Numbered from the stretch's first letter, positions 32,724-41,694 are shown. The stretch: 49,291 bases of DNA from Flavobacterium sp. (GCF_030146175.1 NZ_JASLCE010000019.1:1-49291); one strand, 5' to 3'. The notes: a model not told the origin generated them from the sequence alone. Translations and numbers: made by a program.

Positions 32724-32764
32724 GAAAGGCGCTCCAGATTTTTCGGGAGCGCCTTTCGTTTTTT
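32724..32764 (+). terminator. Terminator between convergent lipoprotein and Fe-ADH genes
   Basis: Perfect 12-bp stem GAAAGGCGCTCC / GGAGCGCCTTTC with a ten-base loop and a T run. Confidence 0.88.
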
Positions 32765-32779
32765 AGCATTCGGAAAGGA

Positions 32780-33940
32780 TTAGTAACTCATTTCTACGAT
32801 TTCGCGTACTTTTTCAAGGGTGATGTTCTGACGTTCGCCCATGGCTTTCCATCCTCTTTCCTGAAAACGGTCTACGATAAAATCGGCTGTTTTTTCATAG
32901 TCGGTGGTATAATTGGAAATTTTGGTATCCATTCCCATCGTATGGAAAAATTGTACGGTTTTTTCGATTGCCTGAGTGGCTTTTTCTTCTACGGTTTCGC
33001 CGCTTACATTCCAGATGCGTTCGCCGTATTGTGCTAATTTTTCTTTTTTGGTTTCAAACAGCACACGGTATAGGTTCGGACCGATAATAGCCAGTGTTCG
33101 GGCATGATCGATTTCGTATAAGGCGGTTAGTTCGTGTCCGATCATATGCGTTGCCCAATCGGTTGGAACTCCTTTTTGGATTAATCCGTTTAAAGCCATC
33201 GTACAGCTCCACATAAAGTTGGCTGCCAATTTATAGTCGGTTGGATTCTCTACCACATCCGGTCCGATTTCGACTAAGGTTTGTAAGATACCTTCGGCGA
33301 TACGATCCTGTAATAAAGCGTCGTGCGGATAGGTAAGGTATTGTTCCATAACATGGGTAAAGGCATCAACCACACCATTTTGTAACTGACGTTTTGGTAA
33401 GGACGCAATAACCGTAGGGTCACAGATGGAAAATTTAGGGAATAAAGCCGAACCGCCAAACGATAGTTTTTCCTGTGTTTCGTTAATCGTGATTACCGCT
33501 CCGGAGTTCATTTCACTTCCTGTAGCCGGTAAGGTTAATACCGTTCCAAACGGCATTGCATTTTCTTTGATCAATAATCTTTTGTGAAGGATTTCCATTG
33601 GGTTTCCGTCGAAATGTACGGCAGCCGATATAAATTTTACACCGTCGATAACCGAACCACCACCAACAGCCAGAATAAAATCCAGTTTTTGTTCGCGGAT
33701 TACCGTTACGGCTTTCATCAGGGTTTCGTAGCGCGGATTCGGTTCGATACCGCCAAATTCTACGATTTCAAAACCTTCTAAAGCGGCTTTAACCTGATCG
33801 TAAACACCGTTTTTAAAGATGCTTCCGCCACCATAAGCCAGTAAAATTTTGCTGTTTTTCGGAACCAACTGACCTAGTTTTTCCGTTTGCCCTTTCCCAA
33901 AAATTAAGTTGGTCGGGTTATATAATTCGAAGTTTAACAT
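32780..33940 (-). CDS. Iron-containing alcohol dehydrogenase, YqhD/Bdh type
   Basis: 386 residues. The nucleotide-binding GGGSVIDG lies at 94-100. The metal ligands are visible as Asp192, His196, His265 and His279 (VDAFTH, DWATHMIGHELTALYEIDHA), with the spacing of E. coli YqhD offset by two. The family reduces aldehydes with NADPH, protecting against reactive aldehydes or making alcohols. Single gene, -7 box at 33955-33962. Confidence 0.93.
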   Translation of the reverse strand: MLNFELYNPTNLIFGKGQTEKLGQLVPKNSKILLAYGGGSIFKNGVYDQVKAALEGFEIVEFGGIEPNPRYETLMKAVTVIREQKLDFILAVGGGSVIDGVKFISAAVHFDGNPMEILHKRLLIKENAMPFGTVLTLPATGSEMNSGAVITINETQEKLSFGGSALFPKFSICDPTVIASLPKRQLQNGVVDAFTHVMEQYLTYPHDALLQDRIAEGILQTLVEIGPDVVENPTDYKLAANFMWSCTMALNGLIQKGVPTDWATHMIGHELTALYEIDHARTLAIIGPNLYRVLFETKKEKLAQYGERIWNVSGETVEEKATQAIEKTVQFFHTMGMDTKISNYTTDYEKTADFIVDRFQERGWKAMGERQNITLEKVREIVEMSY

Positions 33941-33954
33941 AGTATATTTTTTAA

Positions 33955-33962
33955 CAAAGGTA
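33955..33962 (-). promoter_or_regulatory. Candidate -7 box of the Fe-ADH gene
   Basis: TACCTTTG on the minus strand, an exact TAnnTTTG match 14 bases before the ATG. Confidence 0.5.
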
Positions 33963-34079
33963 TTTAACGCGCTAGCAAATGACGTTAATATAATGATAAA
34001 ATAAACTGCCGTTTGTCGGTTGTTTTAATAGCGTTGTCGATATAATGCTCTGGTTTTTAAGTATTTGAATGTTTGTGTG

Positions 34080-34087
34080 TAAATTTG
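34080..34087 (+). promoter_or_regulatory. Candidate -7 box of the Cys-rich lipoprotein gene
   Basis: TAAATTTG, an exact TAnnTTTG match 22 bases before the ATG at 34110. Confidence 0.5.
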
Positions 34088-34109
34088 TGTATAACCAATT
34101 AAATAGTTG

Positions 34110-34664
34110 ATGATGAAAACAATAGTACGCTCACTGCTATTTTGCAGCGCCTTGTTGTTAATGGCTGCCTGCGAAAACGAACCGGTTGTTTCCAATACTC
34201 CGGATTCTGAAATGAACAAAACAGAAAATCTTGTTTTTGATGTTTCCAACGCCTGTTATACTACCGATCTGATGGCGGGTCAATTTTACCTTGCCGGGAA
34301 TGTTTATGTAAAAATGGATGCGAATAATGTGTATGTAATTTACAATGCGATAAATGACTGGAAGATAAAGGCAACGCATTTGTATGTGGGCGATTGTAAT
34401 CTGATTCCACAAACCAAAACCGGAAACCCGATTCCGGGGAAATTCCCATTGGCTACAAATAACCCTTCGGGAGTACAACAGGTGGTGTATACGATTGCTA
34501 AGTCTGGATTAGGCGATTGCTTTTGTATTGCAGCACATGCCGAAGTGTCCAGACCGGGTCAAAGTGAAACCGCCTGGGCAAAAGGGGAGAACTTTCCGGG
34601 TAGTAACTGGGCGATGTTTTTTAGTATTTGTAAATCCAATTGTCTGGATGAAGAGCAACATTAA
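34110..34664 (+). CDS. Cysteine-rich lipoprotein of unknown function
   Basis: 184 residues. Three start triplets lie in a row (TTG 34107, ATG 34110, ATG 34113); an ATG is preferred. The lipoprotein signal ends MAAC. The mature part has six further cysteines (NACYTT, GDCNL, GDCFC, ICKSNC), an even number that could form three disulfides in the periplasm or on the surface. The sequence is beta-rich with a central VYVIYNAINDWKIKATHLYVGD. Six bases separate its stop from the end of convergent nadD. Family not recognised. Confidence 0.78.
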   Translation: MMKTIVRSLLFCSALLLMAACENEPVVSNTPDSEMNKTENLVFDVSNACYTTDLMAGQFYLAGNVYVKMDANNVYVIYNAINDWKIKATHLYVGDCNLIPQTKTGNPIPGKFPLATNNPSGVQQVVYTIAKSGLGDCFCIAAHAEVSRPGQSETAWAKGENFPGSNWAMFFSICKSNCLDEEQH

Positions 34665-34669
34665 TACAA

Positions 34670-35251
34670 TCACTTTTTATAAAAAAGATTGTGGTCGATA
34701 TAGTCCCATACTTTAATCGGTAACATTGGTTTGATGTTTTTACCGTTTTTGATATTGTCTCGAATAAACGTGGAAGACAATTCAATTACCGGAGCGCCAA
34801 CCCTATGGATTTTCGGATGGTTGATAAATTCACCGGAGATTACTTCGGATGAAATGCGCGGATAAACAAAAATAGTGTGGTTTTGAAGGATTACTTCGTA
34901 GTTCTTCCATTTGTGAAGTGAATTCAGGTTGTCTTCACCCATAATCAGGGAAAATTCATGATTTGGAAATTTTTCCTGTAAATGTGCGAGCGTGTTTACC
35001 GTATAATTAGGTTGGGACAGCTTGAATTCAATATCGGAAGGCTTTATTTTGGGATAGTCTTCGGTTGCCAGAAAAACCATTTGCAGGCGATGGTAATCGT
35101 CCAGCAAACTATTTTTCTTTTTGTGCGGATTATGTGGCGTTACAACCATCCATATCTGATCCATATCGGTGTTTTCGGCCATATGATTGGCAATGATCAG
35201 GTGTCCGATATGAATGGGATTGAAGGTTCCGAAATAAAGCCCTATTTTCAT
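34670..35251 (-). CDS. nadD: Nicotinate-nucleotide adenylyltransferase
   Basis: 193 residues. The nucleotidyltransferase motif GTFNPIHIGH (8-17) is at the N-terminus and the C-terminal ISSTxIR-type motif appears as LSSTFIRDNI. It transfers AMP from ATP to nicotinate mononucleotide, making deamido-NAD in NAD synthesis. It is last in the yicC-gmk-nadD operon, 14 bases after gmk. Confidence 0.96.
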   Translation of the reverse strand: MKIGLYFGTFNPIHIGHLIIANHMAENTDMDQIWMVVTPHNPHKKKNSLLDDYHRLQMVFLATEDYPKIKPSDIEFKLSQPNYTVNTLAHLQEKFPNHEFSLIMGEDNLNSLHKWKNYEVILQNHTIFVYPRISSEVISGEFINHPKIHRVGAPVIELSSTFIRDNIKNGKNIKPMLPIKVWDYIDHNLFYKK

Positions 35252-35265
35252 GGGAATTACGTTGC

Positions 35266-35838
35266 TTATTGTACGAAATCACGAACCAGCTCGTAGGCCT
35301 CCTGTTTGGCGGTATCGAGATCGTAATTTTTAATGATTCGATCAAATTGTGGTGCCGTAGCCAGTTCTACCGAAGCTTTGGCGATACGCATGTTGATTTT
35401 GTCTTCACTTTCGGTGGAGCGCTTTTTCAGACGGATTTTAAGCTCGTCAATACTTGGCGGCTTTACAAAAACAGCTAACGTTTGCTCCGGGAATTTTTTC
35501 TTAATACGCAATCCGCCGGCTACATCGATGTCGAAAATAACATTTTTCCCTTTGGCCCAGATACGTTCCACTTCGGCTTTTAGCGTACCGTAAAAATTAT
35601 CGCGGTATACTTCTTCCCATTCCAGGAAATCTTCGGCCTTGATGTGTTTTTTAAAATTTTCGAGTGAAATAAAGTAATAATCGGTTCCGTCGATCTCTTC
35701 ACCTCTCGGTGCGCGGGACGTAGCCGATATGGAAAATTCCAGGTTTAAATCGTCTTTTCCTAATAAATGTCTGACAATGGTTGTTTTTCCCGAACCCGAT
35801 GGTGCCGAGAAAACAATTAATTTTCCTCCTGTATTCAT
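35266..35838 (-). CDS. gmk: Guanylate kinase
   Basis: 190 residues. P-loop SAPSGSGKTT (11-20), GMP-binding SATSRAPRGEEIDGTDYYF and the FDIDVAGG region are all present. It phosphorylates GMP to GDP with ATP. It sits 23 bases after the yicC-like gene and 14 before nadD in the same direction. Confidence 0.97.
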   Translation of the reverse strand: MNTGGKLIVFSAPSGSGKTTIVRHLLGKDDLNLEFSISATSRAPRGEEIDGTDYYFISLENFKKHIKAEDFLEWEEVYRDNFYGTLKAEVERIWAKGKNVIFDIDVAGGLRIKKKFPEQTLAVFVKPPSIDELKIRLKKRSTESEDKINMRIAKASVELATAPQFDRIIKNYDLDTAKQEAYELVRDFVQ

Positions 35839-35861
35839 TGTTGTATTGTTGGGTACCGTAG

Positions 35862-36722
35862 TTATAAAACGTTTAGTACTTGTTCTTTAATTTTTTCTAA
35901 TTCGTCTTTCATCTGTACTACCAATTTCTGCATACCGGCATGATTGGATTTAGAACCCATAGTGTTGATTTCACGTCCCATTTCCTGGGTGATAAAACCA
36001 AGTTTACGTCCGTTGGCTTCATTTCCTGAAAGGGTTTCCAGAAAATAATCCAAATGGTTACCCAAACGAACTTTCTCTTCGGTGATATCCAGTTTTTCCA
36101 GATAGTAGATTAATTCCTGTTCAAAACGATTTTCGTCAACATTGGCTTGCAATTCGGTAATGGCATTTTGCAAACGCTCTTTAATGAGTTGGATTCGTTC
36201 CGGATCCAATAGCAGTGCCTGTTCCATAAACGAACGGATATTGCCAATTCGCAAACGGAATTCTTTTTCCAAAGAGGCGCCTTCGTCTTTTCTGAAATTA
36301 TTGATGTTTACCAATGCATCGTTAATAACCGACTGAATTTGTTGCCATTCGTTTTCGTCAATTTCGTCTCTTTCGGTTTTTAAAGCATCGGGCATCCGTA
36401 CGGCCATTTTCATCAATTCCGTAGCATCGGCTTCCGGTAAAATGTCCCGCATCTGATGGATATACGCTTTTACAATCGGAGCGTTCACTTTGGTAGAAGT
36501 CTCTTCTCCCGTTACTTCAATATACATCGAGAAATCTACTTTACCGCGTTCCAGCTGTTGTGCAATCTGGTTGCGAAGACCCAGTTCCATTTCGCGGAAA
36601 ACAGACGGCATACGAACATTAAGATCCAGACCTTTGCTGTTTAAGGATTTGATTTCTATGGTAATTTTCTTGGTTGGCAATTGCAAAGATGCTTTACCAA
36701 AACCCGTCATCGATTGTATCAT
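35862..36722 (-). CDS. YicC/YloC-family endoribonuclease
   Basis: 286 residues, the usual length. It opens with the family hallmark MIQSMTGFGKA and ends with EMGREINTMGSKSNHAGMQKLVVQMKDELEKIKEQVLNV. YicC has been described as an endoribonuclease acting on RNA turnover; that is family knowledge. It is first in the operon with gmk and nadD, which is a common arrangement. A -7 box lies at 36741-36748. Confidence 0.95.
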   Translation of the reverse strand: MIQSMTGFGKASLQLPTKKITIEIKSLNSKGLDLNVRMPSVFREMELGLRNQIAQQLERGKVDFSMYIEVTGEETSTKVNAPIVKAYIHQMRDILPEADATELMKMAVRMPDALKTERDEIDENEWQQIQSVINDALVNINNFRKDEGASLEKEFRLRIGNIRSFMEQALLLDPERIQLIKERLQNAITELQANVDENRFEQELIYYLEKLDITEEKVRLGNHLDYFLETLSGNEANGRKLGFITQEMGREINTMGSKSNHAGMQKLVVQMKDELEKIKEQVLNVL

Positions 36723-36740
36723 ATAAAAATGTAATAGCTA

Positions 36741-36748
36741 CAAATGTA
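36741..36748 (-). promoter_or_regulatory. Candidate -7 box of yicC-gmk-nadD
   Basis: TACATTTG on the minus strand, an exact TAnnTTTG match 18 bases before the yicC ATG. Confidence 0.55.
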
Positions 36749-36776
36749 CTAAAAAGAGTTTAGTCTGTTAAAAAAC

Positions 36777-37703
36777 TTAATCAAAGCCTTTTGATTCCGT
36801 TGGTTTTACTTTTTTCTGTGTGACCAGATAAACCCCGGTAAAGATCAGTAAAGACGATCCGATTTTAACCCAGCTTAATTCGTCTTTCCCAAGTCCGATC
36901 GCAAAAACGGAAGCGAAAAAAGGCTGCAGGTAAATAAAAACGGCTACCGTAGTAGGCTTTAATTCCCGCATGGATAGCAGGTTTAACAGATAGGTTAAGA
37001 ACGTTGAGATCACAATTACAAAACCGATTTTCCAGTAAATGTCAAATGGAACGGAAGGCCAGTCGATTTGACGAAATTCCTGCCAGCCAAATGGGATTAC
37101 CATCAGAAATCCAAACAGGTAAATCCATTTTACAAAGGCATAAGCACTGTATTTATCCATCAATTTTTTAACCAGAATCAGATAAAAACCATAGGAAACG
37201 GCGTTGACAAAGACCAGAAAGTTACCCAAAGCGGCATTTGGCGCATTGATCATGGATCGACCGTATAAAATCAAAAGTAAGGTTCCGGCCAATCCGAGGA
37301 TAATGCCGAAGATCTTTTGACGCTGCATTTTTTCTTTCATGATAAAAGCCGATAAAACGAGTACGATCATCGGCGTGGTAACCATTAATACGGCACCCAT
37401 AATCGGAGAAGTATAACTCAGTCCTTTAAAAAATGTCAGCATATTAAAAGCCACGCCAAAAAATGCTGCAGCGATAATTCTTGGGAAATCTTTTAAGTCG
37501 ATTTTCTGGTTTTGCGACGGATTGGCAAGTGCCATTCCGAGTGCGGTGAGCCAGAATAAAACCGTCGAACCGCCAACGCGCATAAAAATAAAACCGAACG
37601 CATCGACATGCGCCGGCATCACATCTTTGGCAATGGTAAACGTCACACCATAAATGATAGCTACCGTCCAGGCAGCAATCAATGCATAGGTTCGTTTGCT
37701 CAT
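36777..37703 (-). CDS. EamA/DMT-superfamily transporter
   Basis: 308 residues with ten predicted TM helices arranged as two EamA repeats (first FGFIFMRVGGSTVLFW..., second from about 150 with ALGNFLVFVNAVSYGFYLILVKKL and ending LLIFTGVYLVTQKK). The family exports amino acids, metabolites or drugs; the substrate is unknown. Its ATG directly abuts the stop codon of the ArsC-like gene, so the two are one transcription unit. Confidence 0.92.
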   Translation of the reverse strand: MSKRTYALIAAWTVAIIYGVTFTIAKDVMPAHVDAFGFIFMRVGGSTVLFWLTALGMALANPSQNQKIDLKDFPRIIAAAFFGVAFNMLTFFKGLSYTSPIMGAVLMVTTPMIVLVLSAFIMKEKMQRQKIFGIILGLAGTLLLILYGRSMINAPNAALGNFLVFVNAVSYGFYLILVKKLMDKYSAYAFVKWIYLFGFLMVIPFGWQEFRQIDWPSVPFDIYWKIGFVIVISTFLTYLLNLLSMRELKPTTVAVFIYLQPFFASVFAIGLGKDELSWVKIGSSLLIFTGVYLVTQKKVKPTESKGFD

Positions 37704-38054
37704 TTAGCTTACAAAAGCAATCGCTGCTTCGACTACTTTCGGACTATTGCCTACAAATGCTTTTCCGTCGGCCAAAATAACCGGACGGTTTAAAAAAGTG
37801 TAGTGTTCCAGGATATACCGTTTAAAATCCGGTTCGGATAAGGTTTCGTTTTTAAGTCCCATTTCTTTATAGAGTTTGGCTCTTTTGCTAAACAGCATTT
37901 CGTAACTGCCGGTTAGCGCATGAATTTCCTCCAGTTGTTTTACTGTAATTGGGCTTTCTTTGATGTCCTGCAATACAAACGTGTCCAGATTGGGAATTGT
38001 TTTTAAGATGCGTTTACAGGTATCGCAGGTTTTTAAATAGTATATTTTTCTCAT
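37704..38054 (-). CDS. ArsC/Spx-family thioredoxin-fold protein
   Basis: 116 residues from the ATG at 38054; the longer start at 38084 would begin inside the -7 box. The N-terminus MRKIYYLKTCDTCKRIL has a CxxC pair (Cys9, Cys12) and ILADGKAFVGNSPK near the end. Arsenate reductases and Spx-like regulators share this fold; the annotation arsenate reductase family is safe, arsenate activity is not. Partner gene is the EamA exporter immediately downstream. Confidence 0.88.
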   Translation of the reverse strand: MRKIYYLKTCDTCKRILKTIPNLDTFVLQDIKESPITVKQLEEIHALTGSYEMLFSKRAKLYKEMGLKNETLSEPDFKRYILEHYTFLNRPVILADGKAFVGNSPKVVEAAIAFVS

Positions 38055-38081
38055 GGTATGTTCCGTACTATAATACAACTG

Positions 38082-38089
38082 CAAAAGTA
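38082..38089 (-). promoter_or_regulatory. Candidate -7 box of the ArsC-like / EamA operon
   Basis: TACTTTTG on the minus strand, an exact TAnnTTTG match 27 bases before the ATG at 38054. Confidence 0.5.
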
Positions 38090-38200
38090 ACGATAAACGA
38101 AAGAAATAATAGATATAGCCGTCTATATTTTAGTTGGTAAAAAAGGAACAGTGCCGTTTTTCGAATAGGACTTTTGCCTACATTAGCGAAAAAACAAAAC

Positions 38201-38656
38201 ATGAAAACAAGCTTTGAAATCACCCGAATGAACCGTCGGAAACTACTGGATGTATTGGAAAATAATACGCTTGAGCAATTGAATAAAGTTCCGGAAGGTT
38301 TTAGTAATAACCTAATCTGGAATATAGCACACATCGTAGTGGTACAGCAAATGCTGGTCTATAAATTGTCGGGATTGCCAATGCAGATTTCGGATGCGAT
38401 GGTGGATGCCTATAAACGCGGAACCAAACCGGAAGCCGATGTGACAGCCGATGAAGTTGAAACAATCAAACAATTGCTAACGGCAACAATCGATCAGACG
38501 GAAGCCGATTATAATGCCGGGATTTTCCGTGACTATACCGATTTTACCACCATGTCGGGTTTTGTGATTACCAATGCGCAACAGGCTATTGAATTTAACC
38601 ATTATCACGAAGGAATTCATGTCGGTATTATGATGAGTATCCGAAAATTTATTTAA
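38201..38656 (+). CDS. DinB-superfamily protein
   Basis: 151 residues from the ATG at 38201. It has the four-helix DinB fold pattern with probable metal-binding histidines in IWNIAHIVVVQQML and FNHYHEGIHVGIMM. DinB proteins are often thiol-dependent or metal-dependent transferases; a specific role is not predictable. Its stop codon lies inside the convergent DUF3298 gene, giving an 8-base overlap of the 3' ends. Confidence 0.87.
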   Translation: MKTSFEITRMNRRKLLDVLENNTLEQLNKVPEGFSNNLIWNIAHIVVVQQMLVYKLSGLPMQISDAMVDAYKRGTKPEADVTADEVETIKQLLTATIDQTEADYNAGIFRDYTDFTTMSGFVITNAQQAIEFNHYHEGIHVGIMMSIRKFI

Positions 38657-39398
38657 GAATCAGGTACGGTTTTATACTATCATACGGTAATAGCAATTCT
38701 CTCGGGCCATCGACATACGGAGCGATTTCATAGGTGTTATAGTATAAAACCAATCCTTTTTCGGAAAAGATATAGGTTTCCGGAAGTTGAAAGACTTCGT
38801 TTTCGAACATCAAGCCGTTTTCATTAATCGGTTTTCCGGCCGGAATATTGAATTTTTCCCGGAATTTCTTTTCGGCATACGCCTGAAAACCTTTTTTGTC
38901 TTTTATAAAGCCTTCTTCAGGGATGGTTTTTCCGGTTTCGGCATTCAATACTATCGAACGTACACCGGAATAGCCATGGGCACCTCCGGTAAACGTATAA
39001 TGTTTTAAGGTAATGTTGATAATGTTTTCCGAATGGTAAACGACTTTACCTTCAACGGTTGCTTCCCAGGCTGGCATTTTGTCGTTTGGAAACTGAGCGA
39101 TCAGATCGTTATACGATTTTACAAAATTTTCCATCAATTCCTGATAGTTGGAAGCCGTATACGGTTGTTCTCCAAAATAGACAATTTCACGAACGGTATT
39201 GAATACCGCATTATTAATACTGTCCTCGACAACCGGGCTGTTTTCGGCTATCGGAACATTTATTTTTACCTGAGTGCACGTAGAATCACACGGCTTTTTG
39301 CTCTGCTTTTCATAAGCGATATTTTCGAATTGCAATTCCTTTTTTTCGCAGCTAACAACGAAAAGTCCGATAAGTAGAAAATAAACGATCTGTTTCAT
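38649..39398 (-). CDS. DUF4163/DUF3298-domain lipoprotein (RsiV/PdaC-like)
   Basis: 249 residues with a lipoprotein signal (lipobox VVSC, Cys17). The fold motifs TLKHYTFTGGAHGYSGVRSIVLNAETGKTI and GLVLYYNTYEIAPYVDGP are those of the DUF4163-DUF3298 pair found in the anti-sigma factor RsiV and deacetylase PdaC. No TM or deacetylase domain is attached, so it is a stand-alone sensor-like lipoprotein. It is convergent with DinB. Confidence 0.87.
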   Translation of the reverse strand: MKQIVYFLLIGLFVVSCEKKELQFENIAYEKQSKKPCDSTCTQVKINVPIAENSPVVEDSINNAVFNTVREIVYFGEQPYTASNYQELMENFVKSYNDLIAQFPNDKMPAWEATVEGKVVYHSENIINITLKHYTFTGGAHGYSGVRSIVLNAETGKTIPEEGFIKDKKGFQAYAEKKFREKFNIPAGKPINENGLMFENEVFQLPETYIFSEKGLVLYYNTYEIAPYVDGPRELLLPYDSIKPYLILK

Positions 39399-39462
39399 GG
39401 TAAAAATGTGTTAATAATATATAAAGGTACGGCTTTCTGTGCGGTTGACAGAAAATAAAAAG

Positions 39463-39470
39463 TAAATTTG
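39463..39470 (+). promoter_or_regulatory. Candidate -7 box of the cystathionine gamma-synthase gene
   Basis: TAAATTTG, an exact TAnnTTTG match 33 bases before the ATG at 39504. TTGACA starts at 39445 but leaves only a 15-base spacer. Confidence 0.5.
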
Positions 39471-39503
39471 CTTAGTTTATACGATAAAAATCAGAAAAAA
39501 GAT

Positions 39504-40649
39504 ATGAAATTTAATACAAAAGCAATACACGGAGGACAGCATCACGACCCGAGTACGGGAGCCGTTATGCCACCGGTATATCAGACATCGACCTATGTGC
39601 AAACCAGCCCGGGTGTTCCTTTAAATGAATACGAATACAGTCGCGCAGCAAACCCGACAAGAACGGCTTTGGAAAATGCTTTGGCCAGTATTGAAAACGG
39701 AACCCGAGGTTTGGCATTCTCTTCCGGACTTGCGGCAACCGATTGTGTGCTTCGCTCGTTAAAAGCCGGTGATGAGGTAATTGCTATGGACGATTTATAC
39801 GGAGGAACCTACCGTATGTTTACCCGTATTTATAAGGATTCCGGAATCGTTTTCCATTTTGTGGATATGAACGATCTGAATAAATTCGAATCGCTTATCA
39901 ATGCCAATACGAAATTGGTTTGGGTAGAAACACCAACAAACCCGTTGATGAAATTGGCGGATATTGCTGCGATTGCTACCATCACGCAAAAGCATAAAAT
40001 CCTTTTTGCAGTGGATAATACTTTTGCCACACCGTATTTGCAAAAACCATTGGATTTGGGCGCAGATATCGTAATGCATTCGGCTACAAAATACCTTGGC
40101 GGACATTCGGATGTTATTGCCGGAGCGTTAATCGTAAAAGATAAAGAATTGGGCGATCAGTTGCATTTCCAGCAGTTTGCTACCGGAGCAACTTTAGGAC
40201 CACAGGATTCATTTTTGGTATTGCGTGGAATCAAAACCTTACACCTTCGTGTACAAAGACATTGTGAGAACGGTGAAAAAGTAGCCGAGTTCCTTTTAAA
40301 TCACCCGAAAGTAGAAAAAGTATATTATCCGGGATTACCGTCGCATCCGTTTCATGAAATTGCCAAAAAACAAATGATTGGTGGTTTCGGCGGAATGGTA
40401 ACCTTTACCTTCAAATCCGGTAAAAAAGAAGACGCCATCGACTTCCTGGAAAAAGTAAAAGTATTTACACTGGCAGAATCATTAGGAGGAGTGGAGTCAT
40501 TGGCCAATCACCCGGCTTTAATGACACATGCTTCTATTCCGGAAGACAAACGTAAAGAAATCGGTATCTCCGATGACCTGGTTCGATTGAGCGTTGGGGT
40601 AGAGGATATCGAAGATCTGATCGAAGATTTAAAACAAGCATTAGCCTAA
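39504..40649 (+). CDS. Trans-sulfuration enzyme, cystathionine gamma-synthase type (PLP)
   Basis: 381 residues from the ATG at 39504; a TTG at 39468 would start inside the -7 box. The fold-type I PLP enzyme motifs are YSRAANPTR, GLAFSSGLAA, DDLYGGTYR, VDNTFATPYLQKP, the PLP Lys196 in HSATKYLGGHSD and SLGGVESLANHPALMTH. The family joins O-acyl-homoserine with cysteine, or splits cystathionine or methionine. It is a single gene with its own terminator; no other sulfur genes are nearby. Confidence 0.92.
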   Translation: MKFNTKAIHGGQHHDPSTGAVMPPVYQTSTYVQTSPGVPLNEYEYSRAANPTRTALENALASIENGTRGLAFSSGLAATDCVLRSLKAGDEVIAMDDLYGGTYRMFTRIYKDSGIVFHFVDMNDLNKFESLINANTKLVWVETPTNPLMKLADIAAIATITQKHKILFAVDNTFATPYLQKPLDLGADIVMHSATKYLGGHSDVIAGALIVKDKELGDQLHFQQFATGATLGPQDSFLVLRGIKTLHLRVQRHCENGEKVAEFLLNHPKVEKVYYPGLPSHPFHEIAKKQMIGGFGGMVTFTFKSGKKEDAIDFLEKVKVFTLAESLGGVESLANHPALMTHASIPEDKRKEIGISDDLVRLSVGVEDIEDLIEDLKQALA

Positions 40650-40654
40650 TAAAT

Positions 40655-40687
40655 AAAAAAACCGGGATTCAAAATCCCGGTTTTTTT
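40655..40687. terminator. Bidirectional terminator
   Basis: Stem AAAAAACCGGGATT / AATCCCGGTTTTTT with a four-base loop, A-rich on the left and T-rich on the right. It can serve the converging cystathionine gamma-synthase and beta-barrel genes. Confidence 0.9.
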
Positions 40688-40711
40688 ATTTTATGATCAA
40701 ATAATTTTATA

Positions 40712-41503
40712 CTAGTTTAAATAGTAGATGTAACCTACGTTTAACCAAACCAACCAGTCGTTGTGTTTGTTTTCCGGATAGCGTGTCGGATCCGGACTCA
40801 TACCATCAACCCAGTTGGAGAAATAATATTGCATACGAAGGTCAATCATTAAATCGGATAACTCCGTTAGTTTATATCGGGTTCCTACACTCGACACGAC
40901 AGACCATGTAGTTCCGCTGTCATTACGTACGGCTCCGATATATTTTTCAGGAGTTACATTTGGATTGGTTCCTAAATTGGGACCTAAAGTAGAATAAGCT
41001 TCGGTAGTAAAATAATTAAAATGCGCTCCTAAACTTACAAATGGTGCCCAGGCGCCCGGTGTAACAGAAAAATCACGAATACTAAACGGGTAATATTCCA
41101 ATTGCATTCCTAAATCGGTTACTGCAGTCGATCCGCGCATACCTCTAAGCTGATTCGCCATAACCGATTGACGGCTGTCTTCAACCCATTTACCAAAATG
41201 TTTTAATTTGGTTTTATTGTACGATAATTCAGTACGTAATTTGAAATGGTCATTAAAGTAAGTCTCTGGAGTATAACAACTACAGTCAGATCTGTAAGAA
41301 AAATTCAGATAATGCACAATACCAATCCCGTATCCGGTATTACCGGCATCCGTGCTCAGGTTATCTCTTTCCCCATAATCCGATTGGAAAGCTACAGGGC
41401 CCGCAATAACTCCTATTTCGTGAGAAAATCCGAATTGCGCTTTAACTGACGTGCTGCTCCCTAGCACAATGGTAAGGAGGAGTAGTAGAATTTTTCTTCG
41501 CAT
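40712..41503 (-). CDS. Outer-membrane beta-barrel-like protein
   Basis: 263 residues with a signal peptide (1-22, SVKAQ). The mature part reads as beta-strands (HEIGVIAGPVAFQSDYGER, GYGIGIVHYLNFSYRS, HFKLRTELSYNKTKL, DLMIDLRMQYYFSNWV, WLVWLNVGYIYYLN), as expected of a small barrel. It is reminiscent of an uncharacterised flavobacterial family of ~260 residues, but I cannot name it securely. The neighbouring divergent gene is the PorZ-like protein. Confidence 0.72.
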   Translation of the reverse strand: MRRKILLLLLTIVLGSSTSVKAQFGFSHEIGVIAGPVAFQSDYGERDNLSTDAGNTGYGIGIVHYLNFSYRSDCSCYTPETYFNDHFKLRTELSYNKTKLKHFGKWVEDSRQSVMANQLRGMRGSTAVTDLGMQLEYYPFSIRDFSVTPGAWAPFVSLGAHFNYFTTEAYSTLGPNLGTNPNVTPEKYIGAVRNDSGTTWSVVSSVGTRYKLTELSDLMIDLRMQYYFSNWVDGMSPDPTRYPENKHNDWLVWLNVGYIYYLN

Positions 41504-41532
41504 TTTTAACTAAAAGATATAACTTTTCCTGA

Positions 41533-41540
41533 CAAATATA
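41533..41540 (-). promoter_or_regulatory. Candidate -7 box of the beta-barrel gene
   Basis: TATATTTG on the minus strand, an exact TAnnTTTG match 29 bases before the ATG. Confidence 0.5.
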
Positions 41541-41686
41541 TAAAAACATAATTTCATTGTGATAAAAAAAAGCGTTATATTGAAAATATAATCGATGAAA
41601 GGGAATTTTTATTTTTTAATAGCAGTAAAAGTTAAAATGATGACAGATATACGATATACAAAAAATGAAATAATTGCGTTTTAGTC

Positions 41687-41694
41687 TATATTTG
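41687..41694 (+). promoter_or_regulatory. Candidate -7 box of porZ-recO
   Basis: TATATTTG, an exact TAnnTTTG match 18 bases before the porZ ATG at 41713. Confidence 0.55.

Noticed and set aside
37704..38054. Arsenic-resistance operon
   Set aside because: The CxxC ArsC/Spx-fold protein is followed by an EamA transporter, not by ArsB/Acr3 or an ArsR regulator, so an arsenic role is unsupported.
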